Source of the DNA: Phreatobacter sp.
GTDB lineage: Bacteria > Pseudomonadota > Alphaproteobacteria > Rhizobiales > Phreatobacteraceae
NCBI RefSeq assembly: GCF_022843985.1
Contig: NZ_JALHMP010000015.1
Span: 35,213 to 99,212 of the forward strand
DNA: 64,000 nt
Reading direction: 5' to 3'
The translations under genes were made by a program, and so were the position numbers. Under the pieces are notes generated by a model. That model had not been told where the DNA came from and made no database searches. It saw only the letters and a list, made by a program, of their open reading frames with translations. Below are positions 18,272 through 26,927 of this stretch, one piece after another. Position 1 is the first letter of the stretch; the number at the start of each line of letters is the position of its first letter.

Positions 18272-18766
18272 GTGATGTCCCCCCAGCCCTCTCTCGCGAG
18301 GACCAGCAAAGGGTTGAACCCATGGGCGGCGTTCGCTTCGCGGGTCCGCTGTGGAGACGGAACACCGGTGACGTCGGCAACCCGATGACGTTCGCCGAGA
18401 CATCTCTTCCGCGGCCGGGCTGGACACCCGTCAGCGAGACAAAGACGCCTTCGATTGGATTGGGGACATCCCGCTCCGCACGGCCGGCAAGAAGAACAAG
18501 CCTCTTCGGTAGCTGGCTCTGGACACCAGCTGAGACCAAAAAAGCCCGATCGTCGTTGCTTCAAGTCGCGTCCCCTGCGGAGGGCAGGGTTCGCCGGTTT
18601 GCCTCCGGCTGCCGGTTAGGTATCGAAGACCCCGCGTCTTGCGACGCCCCTGGAACACGGCCCGGCAGGTCCCGGCGCATTCCCAAGTCTTCGGGCGGCT
18701 GTCCGGCCTCTTGTCCGGATGCCCACCAACCGGCACGCAACCACAGGCACGTGCGAAATTGGGCAG
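18272..18766 (-). ncRNA. Long 5' leader of the decarboxylase, candidate speF-type RNA
   Basis: From the predicted promoter to the start codon there are about 495 nt without a convincing gene. Alphaproteobacterial ornithine decarboxylase genes are known to carry the conserved speF leader RNA of several hundred nt; position, length and downstream gene fit. Several GC-rich self-complementary segments are visible (for example around 18580-18620 and 18340-18380). I cannot confirm the consensus structure by eye. A 98-codon frame (18268-18564) runs through the leader but lacks protein-like features. Confidence 0.5.
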
Positions 18767-18771
18767 CGCCG

Positions 18772-18799
18772 TAGATAGCAGATTTCGCCCCCGGCGCAA
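18772..18799 (-). promoter_or_regulatory. Predicted sigma70-type promoter of the decarboxylase leader
   Basis: On the minus strand, TTGCGC (18794-18799) and TATCTA (18772-18777) are separated by 16 bp, giving a start near 18766. It lies in a relatively AT-rich patch between the divergent decarboxylase and antiporter genes. Confidence 0.45.
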
Positions 18800-18971
18800 G
18801 CGCTTTCCCTTTTCCAGGGGCAAGAAAATTTGCGTGACAGGCCATCGGGTTAACACCCTCCGCATTTCGCCGGCGAAGGGTCGTCGCCGTGGACAGAATG
18901 CCGCATCCCTCGCTATGAGTTCTTTCGCCGTGGGCCCTTGCCGCCCGCGCCTGACAAGGAACCGGAGACGC

Positions 18972-20801
18972 ATGGCTGCCGCGGTCGAACTCGCCGCCTA
19001 CAAGGATGTGCTGATCATCCTGGCTTCCACGGCGGTGACGGTGCCGCTGCTCAAGCGCCTGGGGATCAGCCCGGCCCTCGCCTTCCTCGGCATCGGCGTT
19101 CTGGTCGGCCCGACGGCGCTGGGCGGGTTGACCGGAACCTTTCCCTGGCTGAGCTGGATCACCGTCTCCGACAGCAAGCAGATCGCCACCTTCGCCGAAC
19201 TCGGCGTCGTCTTCCTGCTCTTCCTGATCGGCCTCGAACTGTCCTACGAGCGCCTGACACGGATGAAGCGCCTGGTCCTCGGGCTCGGCTCGCTGCAGGT
19301 CGTGGGAACGGCGACCGTCATCGCCTTCATCGCCTGGTGGCTCGGCCAGCCGGTGGCCGCCGCCCTGCTCGTCGGCGGCGCCCTCGCCCTGTCCTCCACC
19401 GCGGTGGTCGTCGAGCACCTGGCGGAACAGAAGCGCCTGACCAGCACGAGCGGCCGCACCACCTTCGCCGTCCTGCTGATGCAGGACCTCGCGGTCATTC
19501 CGCTCCTCTTCCTCATCGGCGCCCTGTCGCAACGCCAGGAGGGTTCGGTGGCCCTCGGCCTGGCCATGGCCGTCGGCCAGGGCGCCATCGCCGTTCTCCT
19601 GGTGGTCGCCGTCGGCCGCCGGGTCCTGCGCCCCTTCCTGCGCCAGGTCTCGGCGCTGCACGAGCCGCAGGTCTTCATGGCGGCCGCCATCCTGATCGTC
19701 GTGGGAACCGCCGTCGTCACCGCCGCCTTCGGCGTCTCCATGGCGCTCGGCGCCTTCGTCGCCGGGCTCCTGCTCGCCGAGACCGAGTATCGCCGCGCCA
19801 TCGAGGCGACGCTCCAGCCCTTCAAGGGCATCCTGCTCGGTGCCTTCTTCTTCTCGGTCGGCCTGTCCATCGACCTCGGCGCCCTCGCCGGTGCCCCCCT
19901 GGCCTATGCGCTCGCGGTCGGGGCGCTGATCGCCGTGAAGATCGCCATCATCGTGCCGCTGGTGCGCGCCTTCGGCCAGAGCTGGCTGGTGGCGATCCGT
20001 TCGGCCCTGCTGCTCGGCCCGGCTGGCGAATTTGCCTTCGTCACCATGGGCCAGGCCACCGCTGCCGGGGTCGTCAGCGCCGAGACCGGCGCCTTCATCA
20101 TCACCATGACCGCCATCAGCATGGCGACCGTCCCGCTGCTCGACCGCTGCGGTGGATGGATCGCCGACCGTTTCGCGGTCAAGGCGCCGCCCGATCCCGA
20201 ACTGAAGGTCGGGCCGCCGGCCGCCGCCGGCAAGCGCGTCATCGTCGTCGGCTATGGCCGCGTCGGCCAGCTCGTCTGCGAGATGCTGGCCCGCCACCAG
20301 GTGCCCTATCTCGCCGTCGACAGCGATCCGCGCGAGATCGCCCATCTGCGCCGGCAGGGCCACGACGTCTATTTCGGCGATGCCAACAGCGAGTTCTTCC
20401 TCGAGCAATGCGGCATCCGCGACGCCGCCTCCCTCGTCCTCACCCTGCATACGGCCGGGGCCCTCGACGAGATCGCGCAGATCGCCCGCGCCCTCAATCC
20501 CGGCCTCACCATCATCGCCCGGGCGCGCGATGCCGACCATGCCAAGCAGCTCTACAGCCTCGGCGTCACCGATGCCGTGCCCGAGACGATCGAGGCGAGC
20601 CTGCAATTGTCGGAGGCGGTGCTCTTCGATCTCGGCGTCCCCGCCGGCAAGGTCATCGCCTCGGTCCACGAGCGGCGCGACATCTTCCGCAAGGAGCTTC
20701 AGGAGGCCGGCATCGATGACGCGCGCGTGCGCAATGCGGTGCGCACGGTCCACCCTGATGCCGCAGCCCCCGCGCAGGCCTTGCCGCCGCCGCCAAGCTG
20801 A
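18972..20801 (+). CDS. Monovalent cation:proton antiporter-2 (KefB/KefC type)
   Basis: A 609-aa CPA2 transporter. About twelve membrane helices span residues 10-390, with the conserved G-x-x-L-S-S-T-A-V-V segment near 140. They are followed by a cytosolic TrkA-N (RCK) domain starting V-I-V-V-G-Y-G-R-V-G near residue 420, which binds NAD(H) or similar ligands and gates the channel. Such proteins exchange K+ for H+. The ATG at 18972 gives a hydrophobic first helix; longer upstream frames overlap the decarboxylase promoter region and look non-coding. Confidence 0.88.
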   Translation: MAAAVELAAYKDVLIILASTAVTVPLLKRLGISPALAFLGIGVLVGPTALGGLTGTFPWLSWITVSDSKQIATFAELGVVFLLFLIGLELSYERLTRMKRLVLGLGSLQVVGTATVIAFIAWWLGQPVAAALLVGGALALSSTAVVVEHLAEQKRLTSTSGRTTFAVLLMQDLAVIPLLFLIGALSQRQEGSVALGLAMAVGQGAIAVLLVVAVGRRVLRPFLRQVSALHEPQVFMAAAILIVVGTAVVTAAFGVSMALGAFVAGLLLAETEYRRAIEATLQPFKGILLGAFFFSVGLSIDLGALAGAPLAYALAVGALIAVKIAIIVPLVRAFGQSWLVAIRSALLLGPAGEFAFVTMGQATAAGVVSAETGAFIITMTAISMATVPLLDRCGGWIADRFAVKAPPDPELKVGPPAAAGKRVIVVGYGRVGQLVCEMLARHQVPYLAVDSDPREIAHLRRQGHDVYFGDANSEFFLEQCGIRDAASLVLTLHTAGALDEIAQIARALNPGLTIIARARDADHAKQLYSLGVTDAVPETIEASLQLSEAVLFDLGVPAGKVIASVHERRDIFRKELQEAGIDDARVRNAVRTVHPDAAAPAQALPPPPS

Positions 20802-20891
20802 GCCATCATCTGGCGCTTACTGACGGCCCTCCGCCATTTCTCGACGGGGGGCCGTATCCGTTCCGCAGGGCCTTTCGGCAACGAGGACAGG

Positions 20892-22145
20892 ATGAGCGTC
20901 AACAAGTCGGGTCACATCAGGCTGACCTCGCATCCCGGTGCCGGCACGGCGTCGCGTTTCAAGATCGCCTGGGGCGCCGCCACGCCGGAGGCGCGGGGGC
21001 CTGTCGTCGCCACCGTCAATTCAGCCTCCGACCGCAATGCCATCGGCACCCATGGCGGGTCCTACGCCCTCTACCGCGCCCTCGCCGTCTCGGCCGGCGC
21101 CCTCAACCCGATCCAGCGTCCGGACCTGACCAACACCCATCCCGTCGTCGGCATCGGCCCCTTCCCGCAATGGTCGGAGCCGGGCCGCATCGTCTCCATC
21201 GATCCCTTCGGCCACCTCGTCGGCGAGGCCTTCGGCCAAGACATCGCCGAGGGCGTCGATATCCGTCCGTCCATCGCCATCACCAAGGCGCGCCTGACCC
21301 TGCCCGAACTGCAGCACGATATCGGCAAGCGGCTGCCCGTCGACGGGACGATCGTGCGCGACAGCGGCGACATCGCCTGCGTGAAGATCGCCATCGACCC
21401 CGTCTGGTACCTGCCGGGCATCGCCGAGCGCTTCGGCACGTCGGAGACCCATCTCAGGCGGACGCTCTTCGAACAGACCGGCGGCATGTATCCCGAACTG
21501 GTGACCCGTCCGGACATCGCGGTCTTCCTGCCGCCCATCGGCAACACCACCGTCTATCTCTTCGGCGATGTCGCCAGGCTCGGCGATCCCGCCACCTTCA
21601 TCTCCGGCCGCCTCCACGACGAGTGCAACGGTTCCGACGTCTTCGGCTCCGACATCTGCACCTGCCGCCCCTATCTCGTGCACGGCATCGAGGAGGCCGC
21701 CCGCGACGCCCAGAACGGCGGCGTCGGCTTCATCGTCTATAACCGCAAGGAAGGCCGCGCGCTCGGCGAGGTGACGAAGTTCCTCGTCTACAATGCCCGC
21801 AAGCGCCAGGAGGGTGGCGACCAGGCCGCCACCTATTTCGAGCGCACCGAATGTGTCGCCGGCGTCCAGGACGCGCGGTTCCAGCAGCTCATGCCCGACG
21901 TCATGCACTGGCTCGGCATCCGCCGCATCGACCGGTTCATGTCGATGTCGAACATGAAATATGACGCCCTCGTCCAGGCCGGCATCGACGTCGTCGAGCG
22001 GGTGCCCATCCCGGTCGATCTCGTGCCGACCGACGCCTCCGTCGAGATGGAGGCGAAGAAGGCGGCCGGCTATTTCACGCCGGAGCCGACGCCCTCGGCG
22101 GACGACCTCACCCGCGTCATCGGCCGCAAGATCGAAGACTTCTGA
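20892..22145 (+). CDS. GTP cyclohydrolase II-like protein of URC uracil catabolism
   Basis: A 417-aa protein. Its C-terminal two thirds are a RibA-like GTP cyclohydrolase II: H-D-E-C-N-G-S-D-V-F-G-S-D-I-C-T-C gives the zinc cysteines with C-x10-C-x-C spacing, and N-R-K-E-G-R and the downstream T-x-C-V block follow. The extra N-terminal domain of about 190 residues is typical of the URC1 family. In yeast and some bacteria URC1, URC4 and a uracil phosphoribosyltransferase degrade uracil via a nucleotide. Here all three genes are adjacent, so a catabolic role is favoured over riboflavin synthesis. Confidence 0.85.
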   Translation: MSVNKSGHIRLTSHPGAGTASRFKIAWGAATPEARGPVVATVNSASDRNAIGTHGGSYALYRALAVSAGALNPIQRPDLTNTHPVVGIGPFPQWSEPGRIVSIDPFGHLVGEAFGQDIAEGVDIRPSIAITKARLTLPELQHDIGKRLPVDGTIVRDSGDIACVKIAIDPVWYLPGIAERFGTSETHLRRTLFEQTGGMYPELVTRPDIAVFLPPIGNTTVYLFGDVARLGDPATFISGRLHDECNGSDVFGSDICTCRPYLVHGIEEAARDAQNGGVGFIVYNRKEGRALGEVTKFLVYNARKRQEGGDQAATYFERTECVAGVQDARFQQLMPDVMHWLGIRRIDRFMSMSNMKYDALVQAGIDVVERVPIPVDLVPTDASVEMEAKKAAGYFTPEPTPSADDLTRVIGRKIEDF

Positions 22146-22204
22146 TGGCGCTGCCCTTCCGCAAGACGAGCGTGAGTCCCGTCAGCTCAGGCATGTCGAA
22201 AATG

Positions 22205-22357
22205 CCCCACCCGCACCCTCCCCTCGCTCCGCGAGGAGAGGGGGACTTCGACGTCCAGCCCATCTCGTCAGGGTCGCGCCTGGCTCGGCCGACGAAGATC
22301 AGGCGTGACGCTGGAGTCCCCCTCTCCTCGCGGAGCGAGGGAAGGGTACGGGTGGGG
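22205..22357. repeat. Dispersed intergenic inverted-repeat element, copy 2
   Basis: A 153-bp copy of the element at 12293-12446: the same CCCCACCCGCACCCTCCC outer arm and its inverse at the right end, plus GGGGGACTTCGACG and GAGTCCCCCTCTC inner arms. The central loop has diverged. It sits between the URC1-like and DUF1688 genes, so the operon is transcribed through a large potential stem-loop. Confidence 0.85.
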
Positions 22358-22428
22358 CCTTCCATCGGGCACCATGCCGGTCGCCCGCCGTCCCTCCACC
22401 CCGTTCACTGCCCCCCGGAGCCCTGCTG

Positions 22429-23667
22429 ATGGCCTTCGCCATGCTCGACGCCCCACGGGCCGCCCGCGCGCTGCTCACCGCCTCCGCCGTCCGCGAGCGC
22501 TCCGCGAGGATGCTGGACCTCGGTCTCGACGGAAAGCTGACCGCCTTCACCGTCGCCATGGACCGCCTGCCGGCGGCGGCCGATACCGTCGTCGACGTCA
22601 TCCGCGCCAATTATCCCGACCTCGTCATTCCCTTCCATGCGCGCTGGCGTCACTTCGTCGCCGGCGGCCGCGATCTCGGTGCCGAACTGATCGCGGCCAT
22701 CGCCGATCCCGCCGAACGCGGCCGCACCGCCTTCGATCTCGCCATCGTCTCGGTCCTGCTCGACGCCGGCGCCGGCATGGGCTGGCGCTACCGCGACGGC
22801 CCGACCGGTGCCGACCTGTCAAAGTCGGAGGGGCTCGCCGTCGCCTCGCTCCGGATGTTTGCCGCGGGGGCCTTCGCCACCGACGGGCGGAGCCCGCGGG
22901 CCGACGCGGCGCGCCTCGCCACGATCACCGCCGATGACATCGCCGCGGGCTTCCAGGTCGGGCCCGGCAACCCGCTGGTCGGCCTCGAGGGTCGCGCCGC
23001 GCTGCTCGCCCGCCTCGGCCAGGCGGCAGCCGCCGCGCCCGCCGTTTTCGCTGCCGCCGACACGCCCCGCCCGGGCGGTCTCTTCGACCATCTCGCCGCG
23101 AAGGCCGAGGCCGGGCGCCTGCCCGCCACCGCCATTCTCGCCGCGGTGCTCGCCCATCTCGGGCCCATCTGGCCGAGCCGGGTGACCCTCGGCGGCATCG
23201 CGCTGGGCGATTGCTGGCACCACCCGCTGATCCGCGCCGGCGATGCCAGCGATGGCCTCATTCCCTTCCACAAGCTGTCGCAATGGCTCTCCTATTCGCT
23301 CATCGAGCCGCTCGAGAGCGCCGGCCTGACCGTCACCCATGTCGACGGGCTGACCGGCCTGCCCGAATACCGCAATGGCGGCCTGTTCATCGACATGGGC
23401 GTCATCGCCCTGCGCGACGCGGCCATGGCGACGGCGGAGAATCATGTGGACAGCGCCCTCGTCGTCGAATGGCGTGGCCTCACCGTCGCCCTGCTCGACG
23501 CCATCGCGCCGCTGGTGCGCGAGCGGCTCGGCCTCTCGGCCGCCGACTTCCCCCTGGCCCGCGTCCTCGAAGGCGGCACCTGGGCCGCCGGCCGGCGCCT
23601 CGCCCGGGAGCTGCGCGCCGATGGCGGCCCGCCCATCCGGGTCGTCAGCGACGGCACCGTCTTCTAG
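22429..23667 (+). CDS. DUF1688 (URC4/Urg3) family protein
   Basis: A 412-aa protein of the DUF1688 family: the N-terminal A-V-R-E-R-S-x-R-M-L block, I-R-x-N-Y-P-D-L-x-I-P-F-H-x-R-W-R-H-F near residue 64, G-A-G-M-G-W-x-Y near 108 and H-K-L-S-Q-W-L-x-Y-S-L near 278 are recognisable. It is essential for uracil catabolism in yeast (URC4), but its reaction is not settled. It is flanked by the GTP-cyclohydrolase-like and uracil phosphoribosyltransferase genes on the same strand, completing the URC set. Confidence 0.85.
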   Translation: MAFAMLDAPRAARALLTASAVRERSARMLDLGLDGKLTAFTVAMDRLPAAADTVVDVIRANYPDLVIPFHARWRHFVAGGRDLGAELIAAIADPAERGRTAFDLAIVSVLLDAGAGMGWRYRDGPTGADLSKSEGLAVASLRMFAAGAFATDGRSPRADAARLATITADDIAAGFQVGPGNPLVGLEGRAALLARLGQAAAAAPAVFAAADTPRPGGLFDHLAAKAEAGRLPATAILAAVLAHLGPIWPSRVTLGGIALGDCWHHPLIRAGDASDGLIPFHKLSQWLSYSLIEPLESAGLTVTHVDGLTGLPEYRNGGLFIDMGVIALRDAAMATAENHVDSALVVEWRGLTVALLDAIAPLVRERLGLSAADFPLARVLEGGTWAAGRRLARELRADGGPPIRVVSDGTVF

Positions 23668-23702
23668 GATAGCTCCCACACCGAGACCGCCTGGAGGGGC
23701 GC

Positions 23703-24332
23703 ATGAACAAGGTCACCGTCGTCGACCATCCGCTGGTGCAGCACAAGCTCACTCTGATGCGCGACAAGAACCGCTCGACCAAGGGCTTCCGCCAGCTCCT
23801 GCACGAGATCGGCATGCTGCTCTGCTACGAGGTGACGCGCGATCTCCCGCTTGAGATGACGGAGATCGAGACGCCGCTGCAGACGATGATGGCCCCGCAG
23901 ATCGGCGGCAAGAAGCTGGTTCTCGCGCCGATCCTGCGCGCCGGCCTCGGCTTCGTCGACGGCATGCTGGAGCTCGTGCCCTCGGCCCGCGTCGCCCATA
24001 TCGGCCTCTACCGCGATCCGGCGACCCTCACGGCGGTCGAATATTACTTCAAGGCGCCCGAGGATGTGGCCGATCGCCTGGTCATCATCATCGACCCGAT
24101 GCTGGCGACCGCCAACTCCGCCATCGCGGCGGTCGATCGGCTGAAGGAACGCGGCGTCGCCAACATGCGCTTCGTCTGCCTGCTGGCGGCGCCGGAAGGC
24201 ATCGCCAATTTCCACGCCCATCATCCCGAGGTCGGCATCTGGACGGCGGCCATCGACAGCCAGCTCAACGACCACGGCTATATCGTGCCGGGCCTCGGCG
24301 ATGCCGGCGACCGCATGTTCGGCACCAAGTAG
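23703..24332 (+). CDS. upp: Uracil phosphoribosyltransferase
   Basis: A 209-aa UPRTase that converts uracil and PRPP to UMP. The N-terminal [11 protein letters not shown] is diagnostic. The PRPP-binding loop [13 protein letters not shown] is near residue 128 and the uracil-binding [12 protein letters not shown] near 194. The length is standard. It follows DUF1688 by 35 bp, so it probably makes the nucleotide intermediate of the URC pathway as well as serving salvage. Confidence 0.95.
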   Translation: MNKVTVVDHPLVQHKLTLMRDKNRSTKGFRQLLHEIGMLLCYEVTRDLPLEMTEIETPLQTMMAPQIGGKKLVLAPILRAGLGFVDGMLELVPSARVAHIGLYRDPATLTAVEYYFKAPEDVADRLVIIIDPMLATANSAIAAVDRLKERGVANMRFVCLLAAPEGIANFHAHHPEVGIWTAAIDSQLNDHGYIVPGLGDAGDRMFGTK

Positions 24333-24360
24333 CGACCGGCGCAACGCGGCGGGGGACCAG

Positions 24361-24392
24361 CAAAAAAACACGCCGCCTGGGAAGGCGGCGTG
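24361..24392 (-). terminator. Rho-independent terminator of the repeat-protein gene
   Basis: On the minus strand, CACGCCGCC / GGCGGCGTG forms a 9-bp stem with a short loop followed by seven T. It lies beyond the stop of the minus-strand gene at 24482 and may also slow upp transcription. Confidence 0.8.
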
Positions 24393-24481
24393 GGTGTCAA
24401 ACGGGTTCGCGGCAGAGCCGATGGCATGGCCGGACGGCGGGAGACGACCGCGGGACGGTCGCCCCTCACCGCCCCTGGAGC

Positions 24482-25171
24482 TCAATAGCGCGCCGAGATC
24501 GGGCCGCGGCGGTGATATCCGTGATGCTCACGGTGACCGACAGAGTGGGACCGACCGTAATGGGCGTGATGGCCGCGGTGGCGCGCCTCCGCATAACCAC
24601 GCTGGCGGCCGACCCGGACCCACTGTTCGGTGGCGGGCGCGACCTGGACGGTGCGCGCCACGACGCCATACTGCGCCGGGACATGCGCCGCGACGACCCG
24701 CTCCGGCCGCACCACGACGGTGCGGGCGACGGTGCCATACTGGGCCGGCAAGGTCTGGTGGACGATCTGCTCGGGACGGAGGACCACGTGGCGGGCGACG
24801 GTGCCGTAGCGGGCGGGCTGCCTGGTCTCGCAGATGATCTTGCGGCCATGGGCGTCGTAACGGGTGGTCCAGCCACGGGTGGCGGGCGCCAGCTGCACAT
24901 GCTGGTGGACGACGCCGTATTCGGCCGGGATCCGGCGCGCGACCGTCACGGCCGGACGGACCTGCACGGTCTCGTGCACGACGCCGAGCTGGGCCGGCTG
25001 GCGGTAGAGGACCGTCTGGGCCGGGCGGGTCTGCACGGTCTGGTGGACGACGCCATATTGGGCCGGCCGCACCTCGCGACGGAAACAGGTTTCGCAGCCG
25101 CCGCCGGCAAAGGCCGGACTGGCGGACAGCAACGCTGCCGATGCGACGGCGAGCGTGATCGTCTTACGCAT
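24482..25171 (-). CDS. Exported protein with six P-A-x-Y-G-x-V repeats
   Basis: A 229-aa protein with an N-terminal signal peptide (M-R-K-T-I-T-L-A-V-A-S-A-A-L-L then A-F-A). The mature part carries six copies of a unit of about 25-35 residues with core P-A-(Q/E/R)-(Y/L)-G-(V/T)-V followed by a V-x-V-R/A-P strand. Two cysteines near the start (C-E-T-C) and a histidine-rich tail (H-R-G-H-H-A-H-Y...) flank the repeats. This suggests an extracytoplasmic beta-repeat protein, possibly cell-wall or metal associated. I know no named family. Confidence 0.65.
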   Translation of the reverse strand: MRKTITLAVASAALLSASPAFAGGGCETCFRREVRPAQYGVVHQTVQTRPAQTVLYRQPAQLGVVHETVQVRPAVTVARRIPAEYGVVHQHVQLAPATRGWTTRYDAHGRKIICETRQPARYGTVARHVVLRPEQIVHQTLPAQYGTVARTVVVRPERVVAAHVPAQYGVVARTVQVAPATEQWVRVGRQRGYAEARHRGHHAHYGRSHSVGHREHHGYHRRGPISARY

Positions 25172-25459
25172 GATCAATCTCCAAGAGCTCAAGTCCGGCG
25201 AACGGCGATCGCTGATGCGCCCGTGCCTTCCGCACCTGCAGCCAGTCTTGGCCCGGCGGACGCGCGGCGACAATCGAAACACTCTGTTTACCCTAAGCCT
25301 TCACCCTAATGCCGGCCATCACCGCAGGGACGGGCCATGATCCTGGGCGGCCGCGCCGCTGGAACGCCGGCTGACAGCTTGGAGGCATTCGGCCCCACCT
25401 TGGCCTTTCGGCCTCATCCGTCCACGGCTATCGGGGCGCCTGTTGGAGGTCTGGACAGC

Positions 25460-25494
25460 AAAAAGCCCCGCCGGGGTGAGCCGATCGGGGCTTT
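25460..25494 (-). terminator. Terminator after the displaced tRNA-fMet 3' end
   Basis: On the minus strand AGCCCCG ... CGGGGCT is followed by five T. The same arrangement, with different loop, lies after the intact tRNA-fMet at 63793-63823. This is presumably the original downstream terminator of the chromosomal tRNA gene, now separated by the element. Confidence 0.7.
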
Positions 25495-25499
25495 GGGTT

Positions 25500-25546
25500 T
25501 GGTTGCGGGGGCCAGATTTGAACTGACGACCTTCAGGTTATGAGCC
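25500..25546 (-). other. attL: displaced 3' half of tRNA-fMet
   Basis: On the minus strand this encodes the end of the anticodon loop, variable loop, T-arm and acceptor 3' strand of an initiator tRNA. The 20 bp at 25527-25546 are identical to 63882-63901 within the intact tRNA-fMet. The T-stem reads GTCAG/CTGGC here and GCAGG/CCTGC in the intact gene; both pair properly. Acceptor CCCCGCA is shared. This is the expected scar of tyrosine-recombinase integration into a tRNA. Confidence 0.85.
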
Positions 25547-25663
25547 CCATGCAGGGATATAGACCCCAACAAGCGCCAATACCGAACAGTAGCATTTACA
25601 GGGGTTTAGGGCCAGTCGCCTGTTGAAAATCATTGGCGGATGAGGCATGTTGATGGGAGAAAG

Positions 25664-25691
25664 TGTCCCCAATTTGTCCCCGCGTGTCCCC
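25664..25691 (+). promoter_or_regulatory. Phased TGTCCCC boxes, candidate integrase arm-type sites (left)
   Basis: Three copies of TGTCCCC start at 25664, 25675 and 25685, one helical turn apart, just before the integrase start. Two copies with 11-bp spacing are at 63768 and 63779 near the other end. Arm-type sites of tyrosine integrases have this layout. Confidence 0.6.
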
Positions 25692-25702
25692 GAGGCCCCG
25701 CC

Positions 25703-26905
25703 ATGCCCACCATCGAAAAGCGTGTCCGTAGTGACAACGGCGATACCTACTATCGCGTCAGGGTGCGGGTGCGCGGACTGCCTGAGAAGCAGAAGACCTT
25801 CAAGCGCCTGACGGATGCGAAGCTGTGGGCGCAACAGACGGAAGCGGCCATCCGGCGCGGTGAAGTGCAGAACGTCGTCCCTGCCGCGAAGGGAAAGACG
25901 CTGGCCGACGTGATCGAGCGCTACAAGAAGCGCGTGCTGCCGCACCGGGCGGAAAGCACGCAACGGGCGGCGGTGACCTATCTCGCCTATTGGGAGAAGG
26001 CGCTCGGCGCCTATGGGCTGACCTACATCACGACCGATCTGATCGAAGCGGAGCTTGAGAAGCTGGCCGCTGCCGGGGACATGCGGCGCAAGAGCGATGA
26101 AGGCGAACCGGCTGGTAAGCCGAAGAGCCGCAAGACGATCAAGCACTACCGGGACACGCTGGCGCTGCTGATGAAGCACGCCAAGTCGTGGGGCTGGGCG
26201 ACCCAGAACCCCATGGAGGGGGTGACGCCGATCACCAACATTCGGGATGAGCGCACGCGGTTTCTGAGCGACTCGGAACGCGCCGTCCTGCTCGACGCCT
26301 GCAAGGCGAGCGACAACGATCAGCTGTTCAACATCGTGGTGTTCGCGCTTTCGACCGGCGCGCGGAAGAGCGAAATCCTCGGCCTGACGCTGGCCGATGT
26401 GGACCTCCAGCGTGGCTCGGCGATCTTTCGGGACACGAAGAACGGGGACACGCGGGCCGCTCCTCTCGCCCGCCATCTGCGCGACCTGCTGACCGGACAG
26501 GTGGCGAAGGCGGAAGCCCTCTATGCCGCCCTGCCCCATGCGCCGAAGACGCGTTGGCTGTTTCCGCGCGCGGACGGCGTGCTGCCCATCGACATTCGCA
26601 CTGCCTGGGAAAACGCCCGCGACAAGGCGGGGCTGGTGGATTTCCGCTTCCATGACCTGCGGCACTCGACGGCAAGCTATTTGGCCATGAAGGGCGCGAG
26701 CCTGGTGGAGATTGCGGAGGTGCTTGGTCACCGCACGCTTCAGATGGTGCGCCGCTACGCGCACCTGTCCGAAAGCCACGTCAAAGGGCTCGTGGAGAGC
26801 CTCGGCGAGGACATCTTCGAGGGTGCGGCGGACGGCACGCGACCTGCGAAGGAATTGAACCGGGGCGGAAGTTCGGTCATAAGGAAGGTTCCTGCTCCTT
26901 TATAG
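25703..26905 (+). CDS. int: Tyrosine-type site-specific integrase
   Basis: A 400-aa phage/ICE-type integrase. The N-terminal arm-binding domain (K-R-x-x-x-D-N-G-D-T-Y-Y-R-V-R-V) is followed by the core-binding SAM-like domain (about 65-170) and the catalytic domain. Catalytic residues visible are Arg in S-T-G-A-R-K-S-E-I near 217, H-D-L-R-H near 320, and the late H in L-G-H-R and Tyr in R-R-Y-A-H-L near 350. The ATG at 25703 follows the TGTCCCC boxes; an upstream GTG would read through them. It integrates the element into tRNA-fMet. Confidence 0.92.
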   Translation: MPTIEKRVRSDNGDTYYRVRVRVRGLPEKQKTFKRLTDAKLWAQQTEAAIRRGEVQNVVPAAKGKTLADVIERYKKRVLPHRAESTQRAAVTYLAYWEKALGAYGLTYITTDLIEAELEKLAAAGDMRRKSDEGEPAGKPKSRKTIKHYRDTLALLMKHAKSWGWATQNPMEGVTPITNIRDERTRFLSDSERAVLLDACKASDNDQLFNIVVFALSTGARKSEILGLTLADVDLQRGSAIFRDTKNGDTRAAPLARHLRDLLTGQVAKAEALYAALPHAPKTRWLFPRADGVLPIDIRTAWENARDKAGLVDFRFHDLRHSTASYLAMKGASLVEIAEVLGHRTLQMVRRYAHLSESHVKGLVESLGEDIFEGAADGTRPAKELNRGGSSVIRKVPAPL

Positions 26906-26927
26906 GCCCCGAACCATGAGGTAACCC

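Noticed and set aside
18268..18564. 98-codon frame in the decarboxylase leader
   Set aside because: Cysteine- and arginine-rich translation without domain or good RBS. The leader is better explained as structured RNA.
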